Shown here piece by piece: positions 1-8,375 of a stretch of DNA of 34,967 nt (the first letter of the stretch is position 1; each line of letters opens with the position of its first letter). The position numbers and the translations under genes are program-made. Under the pieces are notes generated by a model. The model was given only the letters and a program-made list of their open reading frames with translations. It did no database searches and was not told the DNA's origin. Where the stretch lies: IMG/VR virus record IMGVR_UViG_3300034110_000253, positions 1 to 34,967 of that record; one strand, given 5' to 3'. The stretch is from a virus.

Positions 1-2
1 AG

Positions 3-677
3 CAGCCGGACCAGTATGAACACATCTGGGAGGGCGATTACGTCACGGTTAGCGCCGGGGCCTACTTTGCAAGGCATCTGGCCACGGCAAGGCAGGAAAA
101 GCGGATAACGCAATTGCCGGTCAACCCGACGCTGGGCTTGAAGGCATATTGGGACATCGGGGTAAGGGACGCGACGGCGATCTGGATTGTCCAGTTTAGC
201 GGCCACACGGTGCATGTTCTGGATTATTACGAGGCGGTAGGGCAAGACCTTGCAACGCACCTCAACTGGATGCGCGCCAGCGGTTACGAAGCGGCGGAAT
301 GTATCCTGCCGCATGACGGCGCAAAGATGGACGCGGTGACGGCGATCAGGTTTGAGGATCATATCAGCGCGGCGGGCTTTCGGGTGCGGACGATACCGAA
401 CCAAGGGCGCGGCGCTGCAATGAAGCGGGTGGAGACGGCGCGGAAGCTGTTTCCGGCGATCTGGTTTGACGAGGCCAAGTGCGAGGGCGGGTTAGCCGCC
501 TTGGGCTGGTATCACGAAAAGCGGGACGAACACCGGAACATCGGGCTAGGGCCTGAACATGATTGGGCAAGCCACGGAGCGGACGCTTTCGGGCTGATGT
601 GCTGCGATTACGAAGAACCCCGCGCGGCGATCAAGCCGGTGCAGCGGGCACACAGGGCGGGAGGCTGGATGAGGTAA
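3..677 (+). CDS. Terminase large subunit, C-terminal part (5' end outside window)
   Basis: The reading frame is open from base 3, so the gene starts upstream of the window; an internal TTG at 114 is not the real start. The visible part is the C-terminal nuclease domain of a phage packaging motor. It starts with a terminase-like stretch containing YEHIWEGDY, followed by AYWDIGVRDATAIW, in which the Asp residues match the first metal-binding position of the RNase H-like terminase nuclease. A later D in HDGAKMD and the DHDWASHGADAFG-type end (EHDWASHGADAFG) fit the remaining acidic positions. In the family this domain cuts concatemeric DNA during headful packaging. The ATPase half is missing from this window. 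The small terminase candidate lies at the opposite end of the window, as expected if the genome is circularly permuted. Confidence 0.88.
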   Translation, partial: QPDQYEHIWEGDYVTVSAGAYFARHLATARQEKRITQLPVNPTLGLKAYWDIGVRDATAIWIVQFSGHTVHVLDYYEAVGQDLATHLNWMRASGYEAAECILPHDGAKMDAVTAIRFEDHISAAGFRVRTIPNQGRGAAMKRVETARKLFPAIWFDEAKCEGGLAALGWYHEKRDEHRNIGLGPEHDWASHGADAFGLMCCDYEEPRAAIKPVQRAHRAGGWMR

Positions 678-678
678 T

Positions 679-831
679 ATGGCAAACGTCCGCAAGTTAA
701 ACCTTCCGAAAAGCAAGGCATGGCCGAATGGCGAGGTCAATGTTTCGATGAAAAACCTCAAGCGCGAAATTGAAGCTTTTTATTCGCACGCGCAGCATTA
801 TCCGCTACGGACTGACAAAGCACATGACTGA
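679..831 (+). CDS. Small protein of unknown function (50 aa)
   Basis: A short ORF that starts one base after the terminase stop and ends by overlapping the next start. It encodes a basic, Trp-containing peptide that begins MANVRKLNLPKSKAWPNGE and ends HYPLRTDKAHD. I recognise no family. Position and tight spacing are the main support; it could be a minor packaging or head accessory protein, but that is only context. Confidence 0.5.
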   Translation: MANVRKLNLPKSKAWPNGEVNVSMKNLKREIEAFYSHAQHYPLRTDKAHD

Positions 832-1024
832 CCGCGAAGCCCTCCTGAAAGCCGTAGGCATGTTGAGCAATATCGGCACAGTTGCGGGCGGCTTTGTCAG
901 CAAGCACCAGCGCGCCGGGATCGAAGAACTGGAATTACATGTGCGGCCATATGTTTTGCAGTCGATGCTGGACAATGGCTGGGTGGCATTGCCGGGCGGC
1001 GGTTACATGAAGGCATCGGCATGA
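824..1024 (+). CDS. Small protein of unknown function (66 aa)
   Basis: The ATG at 824 overlaps the end of the 50-aa gene and is preferred over the upstream start at 770, which would run through that gene. The product starts MTDREALLKAVGMLSNIGT and ends GGGYMKASA; it is a short helical-looking protein with no recognisable domain. Its stop overlaps the next ATG as ATGA, so it is probably translated in a coupled series between terminase and portal. Confidence 0.55.
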   Translation: MTDREALLKAVGMLSNIGTVAGGFVSKHQRAGIEELELHVRPYVLQSMLDNGWVALPGGGYMKASA

Positions 1025-1239
1025 CGGATCAAAACAGCCCGTTGCGGGTTCATCACCGGCTGGACGGGCGCACAATGATCAGTGTTCGCCGCCCTGACAG
1101 CGAGGAAACCGTTAACGTCGGGGTCACTTCGGACATCTGGCCGGACCATATCGCGCCAGCCATTGCCGCGTTGAATAAACACATTGCTGGCTGGCCTGTA
1201 GGCCCGTTCAGCGTTGACGATGTGAAGGCGGCGGCATGA
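1021..1239 (+). CDS. Small protein of unknown function (72 aa)
   Basis: Coupled by ATGA overlaps at both ends. It begins MTDQNSPLRVHHRLDGRTM and looks like a compact beta-alpha protein (alternating polar and hydrophobic strands, then an amphipathic helix IAPAIAALNKHIAG). No family recognised. The antisense ORF over it has no support from spacing or composition. Confidence 0.55.
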   Translation: MTDQNSPLRVHHRLDGRTMISVRRPDSEETVNVGVTSDIWPDHIAPAIAALNKHIAGWPVGPFSVDDVKAAA

Positions 1240-1334
1240 AGTGCCAGCACAAACGCGCGTCACCGCACAAGAACGGTGGATATTGCATTGACTGCGATAC
1301 GTTCCCATTCCGAGCAAAGAAGGACGCCGCATGA
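1236..1334 (+). CDS. Mini zinc-ribbon-like protein (32 aa)
   Basis: A 32-residue ORF coupled by ATGA overlaps on both sides. It carries a Cys/His pattern, CxH near the start (C3, H5) and CxxC later (C17, C20), which resembles a very small zinc-binding knuckle, and a basic tail FRAKKDAA. The metal binding is inferred from spacing only. Too short to assign a function; position directly before the portal gene suggests it is translated with it. Confidence 0.5.
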   Translation: MKCQHKRASPHKNGGYCIDCDTFPFRAKKDAA

Positions 1335-3319
1335 CTGACGACGACTTCCTTGCCGACGTGCGCAAGAAGTTCGAGCGCGCCAGCGATGCCGCGTCCGATA
1401 ACCTTGACGCTTGGCGCGACGATGTGCGCTTTGCAAAATTGCTTGAACAGTGGCCCGAGGACATCAAGAAAGAGCGCGAGGACACTGGCAGGCCCTGCCT
1501 TGTCATTCCGCGCCTGCAAGCGTTCATCCGGCAAGTTGTGAACGAGGCAAGGCAGAACCGCCCGGCAATCACGGTGGTCCCCGCTGATAGCGGCGCTGAC
1601 CCTGAAACGGCTGAGATCATGTCCGGCCTGATCCGGAACATTGAAGTCAGCAGCGATGCGGACGTTGCATACGACACGGCGGCGGACGGGGCGGTGAGCG
1701 GCGGGTTTGGGTATTTCCGGATCAACACGGCTTACACAAGCGACGACACGTTCGACCAGGACATTGTAATCGAGCGCATTGCCGACCCGTTGACGGTGCT
1801 GCCCGATCCCGATGGTGATAGCGTGGACGGTAGCGATTGGAATTGCTGCTTTATCAGCAAGGCCATGCTGAAGGACGACTTCGAGGCGCAATACAAGGGC
1901 GCGGAGGCGGTTGATTGGGATGATTTGGGCTATTCCAAACTGGATGCCCCCTGGTATGATGACGATCATGTTCTGGTGGCTGAATACTGGCACCGCGAGG
2001 ACGTTGAAAGCCAGATTGTGGCCATGTCGGACGGCTCTGTTCTAAAGGCCGACGATCCGTCAATCGAGATGCTGGCGCAGTTTGGCGTTACCCCGGTGGG
2101 CGAACCGCGCACGGTCAAGACCAAAAAGGTCACGCAATACATTCTCAGCGGCGCGGAAGTGCTGGAAACGGTCGAATGGCCGGGCAAATACATCCCGATC
2201 ATCCCGGTTTACGGCGACGAGGTTGTTTGCGAGGGCAAGCGGATTTATAAGTCGCTTATCCGCGATGCGAAGGACGCACAGCGCGAACACAACTACTGGC
2301 GTTCAATGGCGGCGGAAACCATCGCGCTTGCGCCTAAGGTGCCGTTTATCGGGCCTGAGGGTGCATTTGATGGTGACATTGAAAAGTGGTCAACGGCAAA
2401 CGACAGCAGCCACGCGTTTATCACTTACAAGGGGCAGATACCGCCGCAGCGCCAAGGCTATGCCGGGCCTTCGGCGGGTGAACTGCAGCAGGCTATTGCT
2501 GCAATTGACGACATGAAGGCGATCATGGGCATTTACGATGCCTCGCTAGGCCAGCGGTCAAATGAAACCAGTGGGGTAGCTATTCGTCAACGCCAGCGGC
2601 AGGGCGATGTTGCAACCTATCACTTCCTGGACAACCTTTCGCGTTCGATCCGGCAGGCGGGGCGCATCCTAATCGATTTGATCCCCAAGGTTTACAACAC
2701 GGCACGTGTCGTGCGGACGCTTGGCGAGGACATGGAGCCGCAGAACGCACAGATCGGCGGCAAGCAGGAACAGACGGGCGAACAGGAGGCCCCGCAGCAA
2801 GAGGGGCAGGAAATACAGCGCATTTACGACCTCACGGCGGGCAAATACGACCTTGTGGTCAAGTCCGGGCCTTCGTTCGGCACGCAAAGGGAAGCGGCGC
2901 GCGAAGAATTGGTCGAGGTTATCCGCGCATTCCCGCAGGCGGCACCCGTTCTGGGGCCTATGTATTTGCGCAACAGCGATTGGCCCGGCGCGGACGATGC
3001 AGCAGACAAACTGGAAGCCATGAGCAACCCGCCGCAGCAACAGGGATTGCCGCCTGAGTTGCAGCAGCAGATCGGCCAGATGCAGCAGGCGATGCAGGCC
3101 GGGCAGGCTCGCTTGCAGGAACTTGAGGCGGAGAACACGGCGCTGAAAGCGCAATGGCAGCTTAAAAACCGCGAACTGGATATTAAGCAATCCGAGGCCG
3201 AAACAAAGGCCGCAGAAGTCAAGGTGAAGGAACTGTCCGCGCTTATGGCCGCACAGCAACCCCAAGCCCCGACGCCGCCGCAAGGCGGTCCCTCTAACCC
3301 TTTCGGATTGGCCGCATAG
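1331..3319 (+). CDS. P22-type portal protein
   Basis: 662 residues, close to the length of P22 gp1 (about 725). The N-terminal half has the features of the P22 portal family: an early helical region ending in RFAKLLEQWPEDIKKE, then GRPCLVIPRLQAFIRQVVNE with a long helix and the ARQNRP segment, followed by the wing and clip regions. The C-terminal 100 residues (about 560-650) are Gln-rich and helical, as in the barrel of P22-like portals. The portal forms the dodecameric ring at one vertex through which DNA enters and leaves, and docks terminase and later the tail adaptor. Start chosen at the ATGA overlap with the 32-aa gene. It lies directly upstream of scaffold and coat, the usual order. Confidence 0.92.
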   Translation: MTDDDFLADVRKKFERASDAASDNLDAWRDDVRFAKLLEQWPEDIKKEREDTGRPCLVIPRLQAFIRQVVNEARQNRPAITVVPADSGADPETAEIMSGLIRNIEVSSDADVAYDTAADGAVSGGFGYFRINTAYTSDDTFDQDIVIERIADPLTVLPDPDGDSVDGSDWNCCFISKAMLKDDFEAQYKGAEAVDWDDLGYSKLDAPWYDDDHVLVAEYWHREDVESQIVAMSDGSVLKADDPSIEMLAQFGVTPVGEPRTVKTKKVTQYILSGAEVLETVEWPGKYIPIIPVYGDEVVCEGKRIYKSLIRDAKDAQREHNYWRSMAAETIALAPKVPFIGPEGAFDGDIEKWSTANDSSHAFITYKGQIPPQRQGYAGPSAGELQQAIAAIDDMKAIMGIYDASLGQRSNETSGVAIRQRQRQGDVATYHFLDNLSRSIRQAGRILIDLIPKVYNTARVVRTLGEDMEPQNAQIGGKQEQTGEQEAPQQEGQEIQRIYDLTAGKYDLVVKSGPSFGTQREAAREELVEVIRAFPQAAPVLGPMYLRNSDWPGADDAADKLEAMSNPPQQQGLPPELQQQIGQMQQAMQAGQARLQELEAENTALKAQWQLKNRELDIKQSEAETKAAEVKVKELSALMAAQQPQAPTPPQGGPSNPFGLAA

Positions 3320-3380
3320 CCAGCAACCGGGAGGCAACCCCGCCAACGTCGCGAGACAGTAGGCCAATCAAGGACGTAAA

Positions 3381-4241
3381 ATGGACGACGAGACCAATCT
3401 GGAGCAGGCTCCGGAAGTCGAGGCCCTGCCCGAAGTCGAGGACGATACCGAGGACACAACGGAAGAAACCGAACTGGACGATGACGGCAATCCTGTAGAG
3501 GAACCGGACGAGCCAGAGGATGAAACCACCGAGGTTATCAAGGACGGCAAGGCTTACAAAGTCCCCGCTGCGCTGAAGGACGAGATCCTGATGCACGCGG
3601 ATTATACCCGCAAGACGCAAGAGGTTGCGGAACTGCGCAAATCGGTTGAGGCCACGCTTCAACAGGTCCAGCAGGTAACGCAGTTTGAGCAGCAGGCGGC
3701 TATCGCAATCGGCACAATCGACGCGCAGATTGCGGACTTTAACACGATTGACTGGGACGCATGGGAAGATACTGACCCCATTGCAGCCCAGCGCGCATGG
3801 CGGCAATTCGGCCAACTCAAAGAGAGCCGGGGAGACGCTTACAACCAATACCAGCAAGCGCAGCAGCAACGCACATTCGTCCAGCAGCAGGAAACTGCCA
3901 AGCTACTCGAACAGGGCCAGCGCGAACTTGCGGCATCAATTCCGCAGTGGGGACCGGAAAAGGCAACCGCTCTCCTTACCCACGCAAACAAGACCTACGG
4001 CTTCGCGCCGGAAGAACTGAACGGGATTACAGATCCCCGGATGATCAAGGTCTTGAACGACGCCTTCCAGTTCCGGCAGGCATCGGCAAAGCAATCCGTT
4101 GTGAAGAAGGTCGAGACACAGCAGGCGTTCAAACCCGCCGCCAAGGTCGCCGCAGGCAAAGCGCCTGTAAAGGGCTTGGACGACAGGATGAACGACAGCG
4201 ACTGGATCAAGGCTTTCAACAAGCAACGCCAATCCCGATAA
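3381..4241 (+). CDS. Scaffolding protein
   Basis: 286 residues. The first 50 are strikingly acidic (runs of E and D), followed by KVPAALKDEILMHADYTRKT and the helix QEVAELRKSVEATLQQ, a pattern typical of phage scaffold proteins; the centre is long Gln-rich coiled coil, and the C-terminus is basic (PAAKVAAGKAPVKGLDDRM), as in P22 gp8, where the basic tail contacts coat. It should guide coat assembly inside the procapsid and then leave. Position between portal and coat supports this. No protease gene is visible, so it probably exits intact. Confidence 0.87.
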   Translation: MDDETNLEQAPEVEALPEVEDDTEDTTEETELDDDGNPVEEPDEPEDETTEVIKDGKAYKVPAALKDEILMHADYTRKTQEVAELRKSVEATLQQVQQVTQFEQQAAIAIGTIDAQIADFNTIDWDAWEDTDPIAAQRAWRQFGQLKESRGDAYNQYQQAQQQRTFVQQQETAKLLEQGQRELAASIPQWGPEKATALLTHANKTYGFAPEELNGITDPRMIKVLNDAFQFRQASAKQSVVKKVETQQAFKPAAKVAAGKAPVKGLDDRMNDSDWIKAFNKQRQSR

Positions 4242-4294
4242 CCAGATCGCCCACGCTGTGAAGCGTCGGCTTTCCCTTAGATGGACTTTTTACC

Positions 4295-5482
4295 ATGGCT
4301 TCGACAATTCTCACTGATCTCAAGATCACCCGCGCCGCATTGGCGATCCTCCACCAGAAGCTGAACTTCATCGGCAGCATTAACCGCCAGTATGATGACA
4401 GCTTCGCCAAGGAAGGTGCCAAGATCGGCAGCAGCCTGAAAATCAGGATGCCGAACGAATACACCGTCACCACCGGCAAAACCCTGGACGTTCAGGACAC
4501 GGTTGAAACAAACCAGACCCTGACCGTTGCAACCCAGAAGGGCATTCACACGACGTTCTCTAGCGCGGAGCTTTCGCTTTCGCTTCAGGACTTCAGTGAC
4601 CGCATTCTGGAACCGGCAATGACCCGGCTGGCTTCGGCTATCGAGGCTGACGTTATGACGGCGGCGCTTGACGTTCGCAACGCGGTATTCGGCAGCACGG
4701 CGTCCTATTCGGACGTTCTGGCGGGCCGTGTGCTTATGCAGCGCGGGCTTGCTCCGCTGAATGACCGCACCGCCAACCTGACCTCGCAGGATATGGCGGA
4801 CGTTGTGGACGGCACCAAGGCGCTGTTCAACGACCAGACGCAGATCGGCAAGCAATACAAGGAAGGCTTCATGGGCCGTGCCGCAGGGTATGACTTCATG
4901 GAAAACACCCTTTGGCCGAACTTCACGACCGGCGCTGAAGATGGCGCATATGTCTGCAACACCTCAACCGGCATCACCAGCGGCACGGCAACCATTGCCG
5001 TAACCGCCGGCACGGGCGCGATTGTTGTCGGCGATGTGTTCACCGTTGCCGGTGTGTTTTCGGTGCATCCCGAAACCAAGGTCAGCACGGGCGTCCTCCA
5101 GCAGTTTGTCGCCACGGCGGCAAGTGCGGGCGGCAGTGTCAGCATTGCTGTTTCGCCCACTCCGGTGACATCGGGCGCGACGCAGAACGTGACCATCGTT
5201 TCGGCGGGCGCATCCAAGGCGGTGACGTTCGCGGGCACGCTCTCGACGGCCTACACCACCTCGCTGTTGTATCAGAAGGATGCGTTCACTTTCGTGACCG
5301 CCGACCTTCCGCTGCCGCAGGGTGTGGACATGGCCCGCCGGGTTATGTCGGATGGTATCTCGCTCCGCCTGGTGCGCGATTATGACATCAACAACGATAT
5401 GTTCCCGACGCGCATCGAGTGCCTCTACGGCTTCAAGACGCTGCGTCCGGACTTTGCAACCCGGCTGCATTACACGGTGTAA
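4295..5482 (+). CDS. Major capsid protein, P22 coat (gp5) type
   Basis: 395 residues against about 430 in P22 gp5. The N-terminal region contains KIGSSLKIRMPNEYTVTTGK and then FSSAELSLSLQDFSDRI followed by EPAMTRLASAIEADV, a characteristic segment of the P22 coat family with the HK97 fold. The middle (about 220-340) is a Thr/Val-rich beta insertion, corresponding to the extra I-domain region. The end, RIECLYGFKTLRPDFATRL, is also family-like. It forms the capsid lattice. The ribosome binding site ahead of the ATG is weak, which is odd for the most abundant virion protein; a small hairpin (4253-4266) lies just upstream. Confidence 0.92.
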   Translation: MASTILTDLKITRAALAILHQKLNFIGSINRQYDDSFAKEGAKIGSSLKIRMPNEYTVTTGKTLDVQDTVETNQTLTVATQKGIHTTFSSAELSLSLQDFSDRILEPAMTRLASAIEADVMTAALDVRNAVFGSTASYSDVLAGRVLMQRGLAPLNDRTANLTSQDMADVVDGTKALFNDQTQIGKQYKEGFMGRAAGYDFMENTLWPNFTTGAEDGAYVCNTSTGITSGTATIAVTAGTGAIVVGDVFTVAGVFSVHPETKVSTGVLQQFVATAASAGGSVSIAVSPTPVTSGATQNVTIVSAGASKAVTFAGTLSTAYTTSLLYQKDAFTFVTADLPLPQGVDMARRVMSDGISLRLVRDYDINNDMFPTRIECLYGFKTLRPDFATRLHYTV

Positions 5483-5490
5483 CCTGAAAC

Positions 5491-5525
5491 GGGGGCGGCA
5501 GCGTTTGTCGCCCCCAACTCTTTTT
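5491..5525 (+). terminator. Hairpin with T-run after the coat gene
   Basis: A stem of 7 GC-rich pairs (GGGGGCG 5491-5497 with CGCCCCC 5509-5515), extendable by a few weaker pairs, is followed after five bases by a run of T. It has the form of an intrinsic terminator or attenuator. It lies between coat and the following small gene, where partial termination would raise coat mRNA over downstream genes. Confidence 0.6.
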
Positions 5526-5539
5526 GAGGAAATAAGATC

Positions 5540-5749
5540 ATGGCAGTTGAATATCTCGGAAGCGGCAACGACGATGGTGTGTTGCTTGGGCGTTCCACCA
5601 CCGACAAGGTCGGCTTTTACGGCCTTGCAACGCCAATCGTGCAGGGCGCAACCGTCACCACTCTGGCGACGACCCCGACCGCAACGGACATTGCTACGGC
5701 GGTCAATTCGATCATTTCCCGGCTGCGTGCTGTGAACCTGATCGCGTAA
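5540..5749 (+). CDS. Small head-associated protein, head-fibre-like
   Basis: 69 residues with GAGGA upstream of the ATG. The sequence contains GVLLGRSTTDKVGFYGLATPI and ends with a helix of the type AVNSIISRLRAVNLIA. The motif 'LG.S.TDKVGFYG..P' followed by a short helix ending in 'GLI' is common in short phage proteins annotated as head fibre or decoration proteins. Immediately downstream of coat, so a capsid decoration or fibre role is likely, but this rests on motif recall and position. Confidence 0.6.
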   Translation: MAVEYLGSGNDDGVLLGRSTTDKVGFYGLATPIVQGATVTTLATTPTATDIATAVNSIISRLRAVNLIA

Positions 5750-6288
5750 TGGAATTGCTGATCGGTTGCGGGTCAAGCCGCGACAAGAAGCTACACCGGG
5801 AGGGGCGGTCTGAATGGACCGCCCTAACCACCCTTGATATTGCCCCGCAGCACAACCCTGATGTTGTATGGGATTTGAACGACCTATCATTGCCGTTTGA
5901 GGATGATACGTTCGATGAAATTCACGCCTACGAAGTGCTTGAGCATTGCGGCAGGCAAGGGGATTACAAGTTCTTTTTCAACCAGTGGTCGGACTTCTGG
6001 CGGATATTGAAACCGGGCGGCGTGTTCTTCGGGACCGTGCCCTATTTCAAGAGCGTTTGGGCATTGGGCGATCCAAGCCATACGCGGATTATCCAGCGGG
6101 AGAATTTCACGTTTCTGGTGCAGCCGCAATATGACGATCAAGTCGGCAAGACGCCGATGAGCGACTTTCGCCACATTTACAAAGCCGACTTCGACATTGT
6201 GCATTTGCAGGATGCGTTTCTCGCGCCCGGTGCTGAATTTCTAGAGTTTGGCTTGCAGGCGGTAAAGCCTTCGAGGTGCAGTTTATGA
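5749..6288 (+). CDS. Class I SAM-dependent methyltransferase-like protein
   Basis: 179 residues. Motif I at the start (ELLIGCGSSRDKK), an acidic end of strand 2 (TTLDIAP), then DLNDLSLPFEDDTFDEIHA followed by YEVLEH and RILKPGGVFFGTVP are the classic order of a Rossmann-fold methyltransferase of the Methyltransf_11 kind. The C-terminal part is short, with no obvious target-recognition domain, so the substrate cannot be read; DNA is less likely than a small molecule, sugar or protein because no DNA-MTase catalytic motif (NPPY, PC) is present. Coupled to the upstream gene by TAATG and to the following glycosyltransferase-like gene by ATGA. Its place inside the head operon is unusual. Confidence 0.78.
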   Translation: MELLIGCGSSRDKKLHREGRSEWTALTTLDIAPQHNPDVVWDLNDLSLPFEDDTFDEIHAYEVLEHCGRQGDYKFFFNQWSDFWRILKPGGVFFGTVPYFKSVWALGDPSHTRIIQRENFTFLVQPQYDDQVGKTPMSDFRHIYKADFDIVHLQDAFLAPGAEFLEFGLQAVKPSRCSL

Positions 6289-6959
6289 AAGTTATGGTGG
6301 CCATTCCTGCCTACACCGGGCAAATCCACTTAGGCACGTTCCGTTCGCTGTTCACCGACCTTCTGGCGCTTCAAGCAAGGGGCGATAGCTTCGAGGTTCA
6401 CGACGAATGCGGCAACGCCTTGATAGCGGATGCAAGGGCGCTGATCGTGGCGCAGTTCCTTGCAAGCGACTGCGATACGCTGGTTTTTGTTGACAGCGAT
6501 GTTTGCTGGGAAGCCGGGGCGCTGTTGTGGCTGCTCGATGCGCCGGTTGATATGGTGGCGGGGATTTATCCGCAGCGCCGCGATCCGATAGCCTATTGCG
6601 TGAAATGGAAGTCCGAGGGCGAACTGTGGGCCGAGAACGGCTTGCTTGAGAGCGTCGGCGTGCCGTTCGGCTTCGTGAAGCTGACACGGGCGATGCTTGA
6701 ACAGATGGTCGCGCAATACCCAGACAGCGAGTTTTATGTCGAGAACGCGCCGGGGCAAAAGGCTTGGGCGTTGTTCGCTGACTACCGGATCGGCAAGCAC
6801 AAGATGGGCGAGGACTACGCCTTCTGCCGCCGCTGGACGGAAATGGGCGGGCGGCTTTGGGTCAACCCCGAGATCAAGATGGGCCATGTCGGTTTTAAGA
6901 CATTCCCCGGACACCTGGGCGAAGAATTGAGGGGTCGGATCAATGACGACGCTGGCTGA
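6285..6959 (+). CDS. GT-A type glycosyltransferase-like protein
   Basis: 224 residues from the ATG at 6285, which overlaps the methyltransferase stop; the upstream GTG at 6276 is less likely. The protein starts with a strand and loop MKVMVAIPAYTGQIHLGT, has the DxD-like VFVDSDVCW, and continues with VDMVAGIYPQRRDP and PFGFVKLTRAMLEQ, as seen in phage- and bacterium-borne GT-A fold glycosyltransferases. A later GEDYAFCRR segment matches the usual 'GED..F..R' acceptor-site region. It would transfer a nucleotide-activated sugar; the acceptor is unknown (virion protein or cell-surface glycan). Forms a pair with the methyltransferase. Confidence 0.72.
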   Translation: MKVMVAIPAYTGQIHLGTFRSLFTDLLALQARGDSFEVHDECGNALIADARALIVAQFLASDCDTLVFVDSDVCWEAGALLWLLDAPVDMVAGIYPQRRDPIAYCVKWKSEGELWAENGLLESVGVPFGFVKLTRAMLEQMVAQYPDSEFYVENAPGQKAWALFADYRIGKHKMGEDYAFCRRWTEMGGRLWVNPEIKMGHVGFKTFPGHLGEELRGRINDDAG

Positions 6960-7575
6960 CCTCAAGACGCGGATTATCGCGGAAATGGTGCGGGATGACC
7001 TTTCGGACGATCTTGCCGCGCAATTGCTGATCCACATCCAGCGAGCCTGCGAATATTACGCTGACGAAAAGTTCTGGTTTAACTCGCTGATTGCCAGCGC
7101 GGTTACGGTTGCGGGGACTTCGACCGTCAATGTGCCCGCATCAATGCGGCGGGTGGACCGTGTGGCGATCCCGGCCTATTACACCGACGACTTGATTGAG
7201 GTAACGCTAAACGACCTTGAAAGTGACGTGACGCAAAGCATCCCGCGCGGTTATGCCTATTATAACGACGCGCTGAAATTCTACCCGATCCCGGACGCGG
7301 TTTACACGCTTTCGCTTTACGGGCTGGCGTATGTCGCCGCGCCTACCGTGGATGCGGACACGAGCATCTGGACCAATGAGGCGCAGGACTTGATTGTCGC
7401 GCGCACCAAGATGACGCTTTACCGGGGCCAGTTCCGCGACCCGGAAGGCACGCAGTTGGCGATTGCCGAGGTGCAGGAGGTTTTCAACAAACTGAAGCGC
7501 GAGACGGCCAAGCGGCTAGAAACCAAACTGCGCGTTCGCAACCCGACGCGCGGCTATAACATCAATTACGAATGA
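6943..7575 (+). CDS. Head-tail adaptor protein (P22 gp4 / SU10-adaptor-like)
   Basis: 210 residues, overlapping the previous gene by 17 bases. It starts with helices LADLKTRIIAEMVRDDLSD and LLIHIQRACEYYADEKFWF, then a beta segment with VPASMRRVDRVAIPAYY, and ends with a long helix and basic tail. This helix, beta insert, helix pattern, with a W-F after the second helix, is typical of adaptor proteins that sit below the portal. In P22-like phages the equivalent (gp4) closes the head and docks gp10. Context fits: it is the first tail-joining gene after the head genes. Confidence 0.72.
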   Translation: MTTLADLKTRIIAEMVRDDLSDDLAAQLLIHIQRACEYYADEKFWFNSLIASAVTVAGTSTVNVPASMRRVDRVAIPAYYTDDLIEVTLNDLESDVTQSIPRGYAYYNDALKFYPIPDAVYTLSLYGLAYVAAPTVDADTSIWTNEAQDLIVARTKMTLYRGQFRDPEGTQLAIAEVQEVFNKLKRETAKRLETKLRVRNPTRGYNINYE

Positions 7576-8363
7576 AGCTGTTTCCGCCGCCGGGCGCACC
7601 GGCATGGCTTGACGGTGTTCTGCGGCGGATACGGCAGGCGGTTGGCGAGCCTTGGGATAGCCCGCTTCGGTTACAGAGCATCGCGACAGCTTCATTGCCT
7701 ACGGCGGCGGATTATCCCGGCGGGATTGTTTACGACAGCACAACGGAGACGGTTAAGCGGTCAAACGGCACCGCCTGGGCGGCGGTTGGCAAGCTGGGCG
7801 ATATTGTCGGCCCCGGTTCATCGACCGATAACGCGCTTGCCCGGTTTGACACCACTACCGGCAAACTGTTGCAGAACAGCAATTTTCTGGTGAACGATGC
7901 GGGCGTTCCTGCCGTTACATCACTGACAGGGCTTTCCGGGGCTATCGGCGCGGCAATTGCGGATTACTTCACCTCAACTATCTCGCTGGACGCGAGCAGC
8001 ACCTATGAGATCGAGTGCCTTGCCTACTTCCTGAAAACCACGGCGGGCACGGTTGTATTCACATTCACGTTCAGCAGCGCGCCGACCGTTGCGAGCAGCT
8101 TCTTCACCGGCACGGCAGCAACGGGCTTCACGACCGCCAACGTCAACGGGACTGTGGTTCACGGGCAGGCGCACCGCCAAGCCGCAACAACTATTGTTCA
8201 CGCGGCAACCGGCTCGCTGACTGACGCGGTTTATCACACATACTGTTTTCGCGTGTTCGTTCAGACCAACGCGGCGACGACAATTCAGCTTCGGGCGACG
8301 GAAAGCGCGGGCACGATCACCCCGCAGACCGGCAGCTACATGCGCGCGACCAAGATCATTTAA
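7572..8363 (+). CDS. Virion appendage / fibre protein
   Basis: 263 residues, coupled to the adaptor gene by ATGA. The N-terminal part includes VYDSTTETVKRSNGTAW and then GDIVGPGSSTDNALARFD, followed by TTGKLLQNS; this segment recurs in tail-fibre and appendage proteins of many phages. The C-terminal two thirds is Thr/Ala-rich and predicted beta (TVVFTFTFSSAPT, SYMRATKII). Probably a fibre or capsid-appendage domain; receptor unknown. Confidence 0.65.
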   Translation: MKLFPPPGAPAWLDGVLRRIRQAVGEPWDSPLRLQSIATASLPTAADYPGGIVYDSTTETVKRSNGTAWAAVGKLGDIVGPGSSTDNALARFDTTTGKLLQNSNFLVNDAGVPAVTSLTGLSGAIGAAIADYFTSTISLDASSTYEIECLAYFLKTTAGTVVFTFTFSSAPTVASSFFTGTAATGFTTANVNGTVVHGQAHRQAATTIVHAATGSLTDAVYHTYCFRVFVQTNAATTIQLRATESAGTITPQTGSYMRATKII

Positions 8364-8375
8364 GGAATAGCCAGC

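Noticed and set aside
1003-1993. Two long minus-strand ORFs over the portal start region
   Set aside because: Arg/Cys/Ser-rich shadow sequences without motifs, opposite a clear portal gene and its coupled small genes.
4964-5890. 308-residue minus-strand ORF antisense to the coat gene
   Set aside because: No RBS or coupling, composition typical of antisense to a GC-rich gene, and the coat gene on the other strand is certain.
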